Shown here piece by piece: positions 1 through 9,840 of a stretch of 64,000 nucleotides of DNA. How positions within the stretch are numbered: position 1 is the stretch's first letter; every line of letters begins with the position of its first letter. The position numbers were made by a program, and so were the translations under genes. The stretch spans positions 22,618,486 through 22,682,485 of the forward strand of contig CM030832.1 in NCBI GenBank assembly GCA_018105865.1, given 5' to 3'. Below the pieces are notes generated by a model. The model was not told the origin of the DNA, did not search any database, and was given only the letters and a program-made list of their open reading frames with translations. Origin of the DNA: Metaphire vulgaris. Lineage: Eukaryota > Annelida > Clitellata > Crassiclitellata > Megascolecidae.

Positions 1-115
1 AGAACAGAGGAGAAAGCTCATTTATGCTGCAGTCTACCCTCATAGAGAGGATGGCTGAAGACAAGACAAGACTGTACATAGGTTTTATAAAATCCAAAAG
101 TTAGCAACATCTGTC

Positions 116-344
116 ATGCCTTTAATAATGCTCTGCAACGAAGCCAAGTCATCTTGATATTTTCTCTGCAACCTTTCCATTTCATCCATTCTGTCAGCTT
201 CGGCAATTGCGGCCACGGTCTTTGTATCATTAACTTCTGTTCTTGATTCCTGAAGGCACTGCTGAAGGCGAGAAATCTCTGCGTCTTTATCAGAACACAG
301 GGACCGAACAATGCTTAAGCGTTCATGCGTCTGTTGCAAATCAT
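116..344 (-). CDS. RABEP1: Rabaptin-like Rab effector, coiled-coil exon (partial gene)
   Basis: This minus-strand exon encodes about 75 residues of charged heptad-rich coiled coil, including ISRLQQCLQESRTEVNDTK and KYQDDLASLQSIIK. The spacing and residues match the N-terminal coiled coil of rabaptin, the Rab5 effector that binds Rabex-5 and acts in early endosome fusion; this role is family knowledge. A good acceptor (pyrimidine tract then CAG, ending at 345) opens the exon with two bases. They complete a GAT codon with the last G of the exon at 776-897, so the join reads continuously as FKQKE then DDLQQTHERL. The donor at the low-coordinate end is not clear; I place the end near 116, where rabaptin similarity fades. 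Downstream exons lie outside the window. No start codon is visible, so this is an internal exon. Confidence 0.72.
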
Positions 345-775
345 CTGCACAGTAAAAATACTAAACAATTATATGCTTTAATTGATTCCAAAATATAACA
401 AGAGCTTTGGATTTAATTTTGCCACTTGCCACCAGCAAAAATTTAAACATCAGACCCAATACCTAAAAGCCAAATCAATTTCCTTGAATCAAAAATCAAT
501 CAATTACTAATCAAAGTCTGCAAAAAATGGTAGAAGAGCAAATAAATAATAATCTCAAATAAATAAATAAATAATAAACCCAAAATTTGTGTTGTGGAAG
601 TTAATTGCAGCTTCTGCACAAATACTGATTCATTATTTTTTAGAAACTGAACCCAAAAGTACATTGCCATAATCAAATTCTATCACACAGATATAACCAT
701 TCCATTGAAATGATAACTGAATTATGCATATAACTGATAACTTCAAAAACAGATAAAATAATAAGCTCTGAAGAC

Positions 776-897
776 CTTCTTTCTGCTTGAAAATCTCCAT
801 AAACTTTCCCCTCTGGTGGCTGAATTCTGCTTCTGCAATTCCTTTGATTCCATGAGTTCATTGATCTTCTGCCTTAAAGTTTCTAATTCTCTGGAAT
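776..897 (-). CDS. RABEP1: Rabaptin-like upstream exon with a 1-nt frameshift
   Basis: This exon begins after a CAG acceptor (898-900) and ends at G776, followed by a GT donor at 775-774. The first part reads SRELETLRQKINELMESKEL in one frame. The second part reads EFSHQRGKFMEIFKQKE in another frame, which matches the rabaptin EFNQKRAKF segment and joins in phase to the exon at 116-344. The two frames are reconciled by one missing base near position 830. Either the gene copy is damaged or the assembly has a single-base deletion. The 5' exons should lie at higher coordinates, but none is recognised before the Helitron at 1007. Similarity and splice phases are seen; function is inferred from the family. 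Confidence 0.6.
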
Positions 898-1006
898 CTG
901 AGACCAAACATTCTCAACAAATTATGACACATACCCCGCTGTCCTTAAATATACAAGACAATATTTCTGCAGTAAATTCCTATACAACTCAAATACACGT
1001 AACAGA

Positions 1007-2869
1007 TCTATATATATAATTCTCGATGCCTGGCGGACGGACGGTCCGACGGCAACACGGCAGGTATTGCAAGACGCAGTTGTCATTGACAACCAACTAT
1101 TGTTTAATCAAAACTGTATTAACAATGGAGCGTTTAACCAAGCGTCTTAATTGCAGCTTAAACCCCGTCCCCTTCCCTCACCCCATCCCTCTCCCAATCG
1201 CCCAGGCCCCAACCCATTCCCGCCCCGGCCCCAAACACCCTTTCTCCTTCCCTCTCCCCATCCCTCTCCCAATCCCCCTTCCCTCTCCCAATTGCCCCGG
1301 CCCCAACACATCCCTGCCGCAGGCCCCAACCCATACCCGCCCGCCCTACCCCACAGGCCCCAAACCCCGTTCCCATTCCCCTCCCAACCTCTCTTCCCTC
1401 TCCCAATCGCCTGCCCAACACATCCCCGCCCAGGCCCCAACCCATACCTGCCCCACCCTACCCCACAGACCCCAAACCCCTGTTACCCTTCCTCTCCCAA
1501 CCCCCTTTCTCTCCCAACCCCTTCACTATCCCCAAACCTCTCCCAATCGCCCCAGGCCCCAACCCATACCCGCCCGCCTACACCACAGGCCCCAAACCCC
1601 TGTTCCCATTCCTCTCACCATCCTCTCCCAACCCCCATTCCCTCTCACCATCCCTTTCCCAATCACCCCGGCCCCAACCATGCATAACCACTCCGCCCTA
1701 CCCCACCGGCCCCAAACCCCGTTCCCAAACCTACACAATGCTGCTCCGAAAACCTGTACAACCCACTTTCCTTCTTCCAAACCTCCCTTCCCTCTCCCAA
1801 TGCCCTGCCCCCGTTATTATATATATTTACTCCTTCCTAACCTCAATACCTATTTTTTTAAATTTAACCCCTCAAGTGGGGATTAAATTTTCAGACGCCA
1901 AATCACCGTACTGGGATTTAATTTTGGAAAAGCGTTCTTCAGAAATGATTGCTGTAACGTTTTAAATTTGCTATATCTCAGGCTAAGTAGGAGCTAAAAA
2001 GATGAGGTTTGCACCATTGTTTAGATTGTTTATTCCTCTTTCTAACCGTCCATTCAAAACAAAAAAATGTGGGGGTAGAGTCCACTTTACGGCCTAAAAT
2101 ATCACCCTCTGCCCCAAACAAATTTTAAAGCCCCCTAGCAAAATATTTTCAGCAGTAACCCCACTTTGGTCAGCAGCAAAGTTATAAAGGGATGTCAGAG
2201 GAACAAAATAAACCAAAAAGTTTGAAAATCGGTTGACATTTGGTAAAGATCTATCAATTCTAACCCGATGACCCCAATATTTGAACATAATTATTATCGG
2301 TGAATTTCGCGAAAGTTTTGAATTCTGATCAAAATTACATGATCCAGCGAAGGCATTATGTCCATTCCCATTGATGCTATTGCTGGATCATGACTGAATT
2401 CCTAAATCGATTTCTGTTCCATTAAATATTTTAATTTTAGTTTCCTACTTTTTTGAATTTGCTATATCTCAGGCTATATAAGAGCTAAGAAGATGAGGTT
2501 TGCACCATTGTTTAGCCTTTTTATTCCTCTTTATAACCATCCATGCAAAACAAAAAAGTCTATCGTTCACGAGGTTTGCGACAATAAAGTGAGAATGAGG
2601 AGCAGGATATTGGTCGGAGTGAAAAATCAGCACAGCAAACAGGAGAATCAAGCACTGCACGTCGTTCGACACTGCCAAATCATTACACTAATGTTGACTA
2701 TCAAACCAGTATCAAGTTTCAGAAAATTCACGCGAATGGGCGTTAACTCGGTTGAAGGAAAAGGCGGCGAGTTAGGGAAATTAATTGCGCAAAATCCTAT
2801 TGCATTTGCACAAAATTGGGTGGTAAAACAGCCAATCTCCCCCGTCATTTTTGATGGGTAAACACCTAG
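1007..2869 (+). mobile_element. Non-autonomous Helitron, complete copy 1
   Basis: The element starts with TCTATATATATAATTCTCG directly after an A. It ends with a short GC-rich hairpin (2841-2857, CCCGTCA/TGATGGG), a 12-nt spacer and CTAG at 2866-2869, followed by T. These are the diagnostic Helitron features: 5' TC, 3' hairpin plus CTRR, insertion between A and T and no target duplication. It is 1863 bp long and encodes no Rep/helicase. The interior holds a C-rich array (about 1160-1810) and two diverged copies of a module near GCTAAAAAGATGAGGTTTGC. A second complete copy lies at 56318-58176, which confirms both ends. Confidence 0.9.
1160..1810 (+). repeat. Pyrimidine-rich minisatellite inside Helitron copy 1
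   Basis: Imperfect units built from CCCCATCCCTCTCCCAATCG and CCCCAAACCC repeat through about 650 bp with almost no purine runs on the plus strand. The open frames in both directions here (Pro-rich on plus, Gly-rich on minus) are a by-product of composition, not genes. The minus strand carries many G-runs. Helitron copy 2 has the same type of array at 56665-57220. Confidence 0.85.
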
Positions 2870-3879
2870 TATTTAATAAAAGAACATAGTCACAGTATGA
2901 ATAAATATTTGTGTTTAAGAATTTGCTCATAACTTTAAGCAAAAGTATAAATAATCCGAAATCTGCAAAAGGCAAAGTAAAGAACAAATATTTTTATATC
3001 TGTAAAAGGCAAAGGTGCATTACATTACCAGTACACTACATTACCAGTACATTACTTTGATAGTAACGTACTGGTCATCATCCTAAACTGAGAGGCACTG
3101 AGACCCCATAAGAATAAAAATAATGACTGAATTTTCACATACATAACCAACAACCACATTTGACAAAGACACCATGTTCGAAATGTCCAACACTTCACTT
3201 CCAGGTACAGCTTTATTTTCCTTATACACTCTCATGCTCAGATGCTAGGTTTCACATGGTGCTTTAGATAGCATTTTGGGAAATTCTCATCGTTTCTTTC
3301 ACTAGCACATTGAGTCAGTGAGCCATTGAGTCAGAGGTTGGTTGGTTGTGTCTGTGATAGAAACAACTGAGATTGATGTCAATGACTCCCCTAATTTCTG
3401 TCCCATTTCCAAGCTTCAAAGACCATTGAAAGGCTTATACTATCAGAACTTCTACACTACATAGGTGCCATGAACCTTTTCTCTTCTGCTTAGTCTGACA
3501 TCGAACAAGTTTACTCAAATGAAACTGCCATGCTTAAGTAAACACTACCCATAAGCAGTGAAGTGCACCAGCTTATTCACAGCACTCAATCTGGCTAAAA
3601 TCCATAGTCTGTAATCCTTAGTCTGTAGTATTCAAGGTTGTAGAACCAAGTATGAAATCACAGAATTTTAAGCATTTCTATGGAGGATTATAACAAGATA
3701 TGCAGAGGGTAGAGTGTGTAGTAAGGATTTTGCCATAAGATTTCTTGAAAAGAAGAGTTTTTATTTGTTTTAGCAAGGTTAGTAAAGTGATGGCCAATGG
3801 CATCTGATTCATTGACTGAAAAGAACCTGAGATTTTGAACTTTTGCTCACCAATCTTATTGTTGTTTCTACCACCTTAG
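2870..3879. other. No gene recognised
   Basis: About 1 kb of AT-rich DNA without a convincing frame. At 3020-3075 ATTACCAGTAC units face GTACTGGT and could fold as a small hairpin. Confidence 0.5.
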
Positions 3880-4420
3880 ACAAATTAGAGTAATTCGCTC
3901 TTCGCTCTCCATGTCTGCAACAAAATCGGTTCCTGCCTTAGTTGCCAGTACATTAGACTATTGCAGTGCACTTACCTTTCTTTCTACTTTGCAATCTGTG
4001 CTAAATGCTGTAACCTGTATTATGGCTAAAGCACCTCACTACTACAGTATCTCAGATTTTATGCTGACCGCTTTTCATTGGCTACCAATCTCTGATCACA
4101 TTCATTCACCATCTTACATTACTGAGCTTTTCAAATCACCCTCTTCCACTGCTCATCGCCTCCACTCCACTGATCAGAAGAATGTTTATGTCCCCAGATC
4201 ACGCACTGCTCTTACTCAGCATCGTTGGGCTTTTGCAGTGACTGGAGCCTCCCTCTGGAATGCCTTGAAACCATCCATTCGGGAATCACTCTTACTCCCT
4301 TGCTCTGCTCAATGTAAAAGCTAAAGTCTCACTACTTTACCCTGCGACTCCAATGCCAGGAGCGCCTCTGAGTAGAAATAGAAGAGGTGCTATACAAATG
4401 CCACATTACATTGAGTACAA
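3880..4420 (+). mobile_element. LINE (CR1/L2-like) 3' fragment
   Basis: An open frame from 3911 to 4324 contains the signature order of the C-terminal end of CR1/L2-group reverse transcriptases: STLDYCSAL, then HWLPISDHI, SYITELF, VPRSRTALTQ and LWNALKPSIRE. It lacks the catalytic YADD and everything upstream, so it is a 5'-truncated copy. After the stop, a short 3' UTR ends near GTGCTATACAAATG and a TTACATT tail, also seen in other fragments of this window (6420-6475, 54030). Confidence 0.8.
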
Positions 4421-4643
4421 ACAGGTTATTCCTGCTTCTGCAGCATAGTTTTTAGCAGCACGACATCTCAGCCTCTTAACAAGCCTACGTGTATCGGCAC
4501 GCCCGAAAAGTAATCGCAGAGTTCTGATATAATGACATGAACATAAATGTCTACATATACAGAAGTTAATAAATAAACAGTATATATTTGAAAGTGCACA
4601 CATGAAAGTCAAAATCTGACACGATAGCAGGTTTACATCACTA
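4421..4643. other. Flank with no gene recognised
   Basis: Short spacer between the LINE fragment and the MITE at 4644. A minus-strand open frame here shows no family signature. Confidence 0.4.
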
Positions 4644-4928
4644 TAGGGTTGCCAGATATCCAAAGTCGAAATACGGGAGATTGCTTCCACTGTCAATGCG
4701 CCCACTCCACGGTCCAGTTCATTGTGAATTATTATGGCTAGAGCTATACTACACTACAGTACTATAGAGTATAGACTAGGAAAAAGCAATAAACAACATT
4801 ACTCAATGCACTGTATCATCTGCATGTAGCAAATCAATATTAAAAGCAAGTTATAATAATATATTAGTATCAAAGACTGGGGCTGAATACGGGAGCTCCC
4901 GTAAAATACGGGAGATCTGGCAACCCTA
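4644..4928. mobile_element. hAT-type MITE (TAGGGTTGCCAGAT ends)
   Basis: A 285-bp non-coding element with inverted ends TAGGGTTGCCAGAT and ATCTGGCAACCCTA. It is flanked by CATCACTA (4636-4643) and CATCAGTA (4929-4936), an 8-bp target duplication with one mismatch. Eight-base duplications are a hallmark of hAT transposons. The same termini bound the larger element at 41751-42998. Confidence 0.85.
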
Positions 4929-5427
4929 CATCAGTATGCCCAGCTCCGAGCTTTAGTGTATCAGTGCGCCTGAAATCAGCCTTAGGCGCACATGTATCAG
5001 TGCGTCCAGTTTGATACCTTTTGACATATGCCAGGAAAAGAAATTGAAGCTCAAAGAAGTAAATGCACCGATAATTAAACTTGAGTGATTGCTTGATAGT
5101 TGTTGAAATTAGCAATGCTCCATATCTATTTGTGAACTATTTTCTCCCACCTTAACAACTTCGCATTAGGATTGGGCCGGGACTACTTTTTGGCGCTCTG
5201 CTGGGGGCTGGGAAAGGGCGGAGACTACTTCTAGGGCGGAGACGTCGTGCTGCTAGAGCACCTGCAGCACTTTGAGGTCCGGTGCCTTTTTACATCATTG
5301 AACTTTTTTCACCACTTTTCCACTACCTCACAAGTGGCTCTTTTCCAATAACTGTAAGGAAGTCCATGTCTCTCGATCACGCACCGCTCTCATGATCCAG
5401 ATTCGGTCATTTAGAGTAACTTGACTA

Positions 5428-6278
5428 CAGTGATGTGAAGCCTTGGTCTCGGTCTTGGCCTCGAGGCTGCCTCGAGGCTGGATTTCAAAGCCTTGGTCTT
5501 GAGGTCTAATGTCTTGGTCTTGGTCTTGGCCTCGTGGGTTAATGTCTTGGTCTTGGCCTTGGTCTTGGAAGCAAGTGTCTTGGTCACATCACAAGGCATG
5601 GATGGCAGCTATCGTTTGTCATTACAATATGCGTACACTGTGCAGTACAACCACTTTAGTCAGTCTGCGATTCTGAGACTCCAAGTCTCATAGTCATAAA
5701 CAGCTGCAGTCAGTAGTGACAAAAAAGGATGATGCATCGCATCTAGCGGCTAGCCCATAGAATAATCTACGGTCAGCCACTGCTACTTCCGGAAGTTCCG
5801 GTTGCATTCCTTTTGTGAATAATCAATTTAATATAGTAGTTATCTACTAGTTGGCTAGTTGTTCCAATGGCTTCGATGGCTTCAAGTTCAATTCAGTCAG
5901 TAATAAAATATACATTTGACGATTATGTCAGTAAGGAACACACTGGTAAACACACTGCCAGGTGTAAGTTGTGTCGAACGTCAATAACAGAGAAGTTTAT
6001 TGCTGTGGTGTTAGCTCTTTCACATAATACAATAGTGTAACAATTGTCAGCGCTACTGTAGTGTACATATTTCATATTTATATTACATTACGAGTGTGAC
6101 CCTGCCGATAGTTAAAATGGATCGAAGCCTTGGCCTTGAGTGAAATGTCTTGGCCTTGGCCTCGGCCTTGTAGGTCACTGCCTTGGCCTTGGGGCTCAGA
6201 GTCTTGGTCTTGGCCTTGGTCTTGAGGGTTAGCGTCTTGGCCTTGGCCTTGTACTGGACTGCCTTGGTCACATCACTG
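5428..6278. mobile_element. hAT element with BED-type transposase remnant
   Basis: An 851-bp element with ends CAGTGATGTGA and TCACATCACTG, flanked on both sides by CTTGACTA (5420-5427 and 6279-6286), a perfect 8-bp target duplication. Both subterminal zones (about 5440-5592 and 6120-6268) are low-complexity CTTGGTCTTGG/CTTGGCC arrays. The centre holds the start of a transposase frame at 5867-6040. It is an internally deleted derivative of a full hAT transposon. Confidence 0.9.
5867..6040 (+). pseudogene. hAT transposase N-terminus (BED zinc finger start), truncated
   Basis: A 57-codon frame starts with MASMASSSIQSVIKYTF and continues with DDYVSKEHTGKHTARCKLC, then a stop at 6038. The aromatic start followed by GKHTARCKLC resembles the first half of a BED-type zinc finger as found at the N-terminus of hAT transposases; the second Cys/His pair and the RNase H-like catalytic domain are missing. 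Its position inside an element with CAGTGATGTGA ends and 8-bp duplications fits. It cannot encode an active transposase and is best read as a remnant of the parent. Confidence 0.65.
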
Positions 6279-6483
6279 CTTGACTAACTTAACCTTCTTT
6301 ATGGAATAGGTCCTCTCCATTTACTCGTATCTCACTTCTCACTCCTACATTCAGTTCATTACGAATACTAAAGTCTTATTTTCTTATCAAGCGACTATAA
6401 AGCCGGGATCATCTCTGAGTAGTAATAGATAAGGCGCTATATCATGTCATCTATGACATTACATAATCTGACAGTCGCTATGA

Positions 6484-6654
6484 CGCGCTATTTTACCACA
6501 TAGAGCAGTCAAAGAACAAAATCTAAACATAGAAGAAATCCGTGCCTTGATGGAAGAACTTCGCCTCTACCATTGGACCGAATTCGTCGGAGTCCAGCCG
6601 CTGGTCCATCGTCTTCGTTTGACTCTTCAGGAGAAAAGACGTTCTCTTATTTAA
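6484..6654 (+). other. Unassigned 56-codon open stretch
   Basis: Following a TGA at 6481, the frame is open through RALMEELRLYHWTEF and PLVHRLRLTLQEKRR to a TAA at 6652. Composition is protein-like (amphipathic, charged), but no ATG precedes the core and I do not recognise a family. It could be an exon (an AG lies at 6501-6502) or a remnant of a mobile-element frame. Confidence 0.25.
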
Positions 6655-6739
6655 TTACTTCAAAAACACAAAATAACAACAAAGTCTTACAAAGCGGAAA
6701 CGAGCAGTCGAGCACAGACTACTTGTAAGTAGGTAAGAC

Positions 6740-7230
6740 CATAAAGTAAAAAGTAAAGTAAAGTAAAATCTCGTGGATTTCTATAGCGCCTTGGAAAGCA
6801 GCACAACAGTAGCTGCTTATTCTTAGGCGCTCAGCCTCTCTTAAAATAGCTATAGGAAAGGTGTGGGATCAGCCAGGCAATGGTCAATATCCGAAGGGCA
6901 GTGAGGCTAGGTTGTTACAGCTATGGCGGAAATGATTTCAGAAACAGGAAGGATTTAAGCTTAGACCTGAAGACTTGAGGAGATAGTGCGGGAATTATAG
7001 GAAATGAGGAATCAGATTTTATTGTTTTAAAGTGTCCAAGTGTGCGAAGGGAAGCTGGGATCGAGTTCCAGAGTTCAGGTGCAGCATATGAGAAGGCACG
7101 GTTGCAAATTTTCAGGGATGACTGATTTAGCGGGCGTGACAGAGTGAGATGAGATGACGAACGTGTGGGTCGAGGAGGCTGAGGGGTTAATAGTGATCTA
7201 AGGTAGACAGGTTTTGATGACTGAAGTGAG
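6740..7230 (+). repeat. Interspersed repeat related to 53505-53900
   Basis: The segment starts near AGTAAAATCTCGTG, contains TTCTTAGGCGCT and ends near AGCATTTTGTATTGATTGC (about 7350). The same ordered blocks occur at 53510-53860. No coding frame or terminal repeats are visible; it may be a LINE tail or SINE-like family. Confidence 0.45.
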
Positions 7231-7431
7231 CTATGTGTAAGTGTTATTATCTTATATTGATACGTTCTGTTATTTTAAGCCAATGTAATGATTTTAGTAT
7301 GGGTGAAATATGGGAGAATTTAGGTGACATAGTAACAGCACGAGCTAAAGCATTTTGTATTGATTGCAATTTGTTGATGGAGGCTACTTTAATATCACAA
7401 GATAGAGTCTATGGTATCAGAAAGTGAAGCC

Positions 7432-8202
7432 TAGGGATGTGAGTTAGGAAATTTCCGGAAATTTCCTCTGGGAATTTCCGGAAATTTTCGGAAATTTCTG
7501 AGGTACTTTTCCGGAAAAAAAAGTTGATTATTATTGTTATTTATTATAATTATTATTACTGTTTATTATTAGTATTTATTACTATTTATTATTATTACTG
7601 ATATCTATTATTATTTTTGTATCATTATTACTATTTATAACTATTCATTTGTTGGGCATTTGTTAACAAGTTAACAACTGTCAGTATGGTAGCGCTATAT
7701 AATGTCTGAGTCGAAAGTCGCAGAGAACCAGTTACCAGAGTACGCGACGCCGTTTTGCTGTCTGATTTGTTAAAACTATAATAAATCTCGATGTTCGGCG
7801 AAAAATTAACGAATTGTCACAAAACAAAACTAAACATTTGTTTATTTTACGGTATTTACCCATGGTCTCACACTCTCGCCAGCACTCGATGCGACAAAAT
7901 CGTGAATATTCATAAGGTGAAGCTGGTTCCCTGAGCAGCAAGTAGAATACTTAAATTGGCGAGATCTCGTTAAAATATCGGAGAACCCGTTTTCAACCAA
8001 TTTCCCCCCCTATGTGCCAAAAATATATAATAAAACTTCGTTTTCTTAGCTGTGGGACCTGCGGTAATTAATTTTGTCCACTGCTGTCTGTTTACCTCTA
8101 AAAAGAGAAGTTTTGAAGGCTATTATAACTTTTCCGGAAGTATTCCGGAAATTTCCGGAATATTTCCGGCCATTCTACTTTTCCGGAAAAGTTACATCCC
8201 TA
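7432..8202. mobile_element. hAT element (TAGGGATGT ends)
   Basis: A 771-bp element with TAGGGATGTGA at the left and TTACATCCCTA at the right, flanked by identical GTGAAGCC copies (7424-7431, 8203-8210). Subterminal zones are arrays of TTTCCGGAAA units at both ends. A short minus-strand frame in the middle (7732-7941) has no recognised domain. Confidence 0.9.
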
Positions 8203-8210
8203 GTGAAGCC

Positions 8211-8802
8211 AGATTTCCGCCATTTTAGTACAATGCTGTCATGGTGTGTTTCAAATAAATATATAGACAATGGTTACCATGACAACATTGTACCAAAATG
8301 GTGGATTTTTGGCTTCAACTTTGGTCTGACTTTGCCATAGATAGACGGCATCTAGTGTATTATAATAAACTATGGGTAAGACAACATTATATAACGCTAC
8401 CCAAAAGCTTGACGCAGTGCAGCAGCTTATTCACGAACTGATGAATCGCAATGTCTTTGTTTTGTACACTATTATACATAAGACGAGAGAATTTCAGAGA
8501 AACCCGCAAACAAAATTCAATCAGAAATTAATTTAAAAACTATTCCATAAAGCAGAGTTCCCCAAACATTTTGAAACCGCTGCCCTATTCAGTGGTTTTA
8601 TAACGTGCCGCGACCCTAATCACAGCATGTAATATTTTTTTAATGCATTAAGCCATCTGGCGAAAGTTAGTTGAAAATAACACTGGTCAACAAATTTTAT
8701 GCAAGTTTTTGTTTCCTCTACAAATTTTGGTGAAACTAATAGATTTTGACTTGCTGAACACAAATATGTAATTAGAATTTCTGTATCACGTAAGGTTTTT
8801 AA
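8211..8802. other. No gene; one possible hAT end
   Basis: Non-coding. CAGAGTTCCCCAAACATTTTG near 8552 looks like the outer end of another hAT-type element, but I found no matching partner end or duplication. Confidence 0.35.
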
Positions 8803-9731
8803 CAGAGATGTAGCAAGTACACAATGCTTCAAGTACAAGTACAAGTACAAGTACCTGGCCTCCGAGTACAAGTACAAGTACAAGTACTTGCATTCCAAAA
8901 ATTCCGAGTACAAGTACAAGTACAAGTACCTGGCCTCCGAGTACAAGTACAAGTACAAGTACCTGGCCTTCGAGTACGAGTACAAGTACAAGTACCTGGC
9001 CTCCGAGTACAAGTACAAGTACAAGTACCTGGCCTCCAAGTATTAGTACAACATTTTTGACATTGACATTTTTTCCGCTGACATTTTGTCCCCATGACAT
9101 TTTCTACATGACATTTTGTCCGTGACATTTTGTCCTCGGACAGTTTGTCCGGCCACGAATAAAATTGACACTATTAGCATCTAAATATCATCACAGTTGC
9201 ACTAAAAATAGAGATGATGATAGTCTTGCATCGGTCATATTAACCCTATGCGGTCTCGCGATCAAGCCAGCTTGGCTAAATACGCGTTTAATTGGTGCGC
9301 CAGAAGCAGGCACACTAAGGTCTCTAATTAATGGCTGCATTATACAGCCTGTTGAACTCTTTTCTATTAACTTCACTGTTCCAAAATACGATGGTATCAG
9401 TGGCTTCATCATAAATATCGTTGAGTTCCAGGTACTTGGCCATCTGTGAGGATGTGCTTGTCATTAGCCTAAAGGAACAGCATTACTGGTACCATTGAAG
9501 TACATGTAGCCAGAGATGTAGCAAGTACACAATGCTTCAAGTACAAGTACAAGTACAAGTACAAGTACCTGGCCTCCGAGTACAAGTACAAGTACAAGTA
9601 CTTGCATTCCTAAAACTCCAAGTACAAGTACAAGTACCTGGCCTCCGAGTACAAGTACAAGTACAAGTACTAAAAATTTGTACTCGAGTACAACTCGAGT
9701 ACAAGTACAAGTACCAAGTACTACATCTCTG
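8803..9731. mobile_element. hAT element with CAAGTA arrays, composite structure
   Basis: Outer ends are CAGAGATGTAGCAAGTAC and CTACATCTCTG; flanks are identical GTTTTTAA copies (8795-8802, 9732-9739). Left (8824-9045) and right (9537-9720) zones are arrays of CAAGTA with CTGGCCTCCGAG interruptions, whose six frames give meaningless repetitive peptides. A second copy of the outer left end (CAGAGATGTAGCAAGTAC) starts at 9511, so the right part alone looks like a complete short element. Confidence 0.88.
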
Positions 9732-9840
9732 GTTTTTAAGAAATCGACAATTTAGCAATTAGTATTGTAAGTTATTGTAACGTCTTCTGCAACATAATCC
9801 TACAGAAGGATCTAGGCACTAATGACAAGACATGAGAAAA

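Larger units (their letters stand above)
5270..6475 (+). mobile_element. LINE 3' fragment split by a hAT element
   Basis: The piece 5270-5427 reads like the VPRSRT part of a CR1/L2-like C-terminus (GTCTCTCGATCACGCACCGC, compare 4190-4215). The piece 6287-6475 continues as 3' UTR with GGCGCTATATCATG and a TTACAT tail. The intervening 5428-6278 is a later hAT insertion with an 8-bp duplication. Confidence 0.65.

Noticed and set aside
1026..1886. 286-codon Pro-rich frame and its minus-strand Gly-rich counterparts
   Set aside because: Generated by the C-rich minisatellite inside a Helitron; the same happens in copy 2 at 56663-57301.
8620..9128. Repetitive frames of 78-139 codons on both strands
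   Set aside because: Translations of the CAAGTA array in a hAT element.
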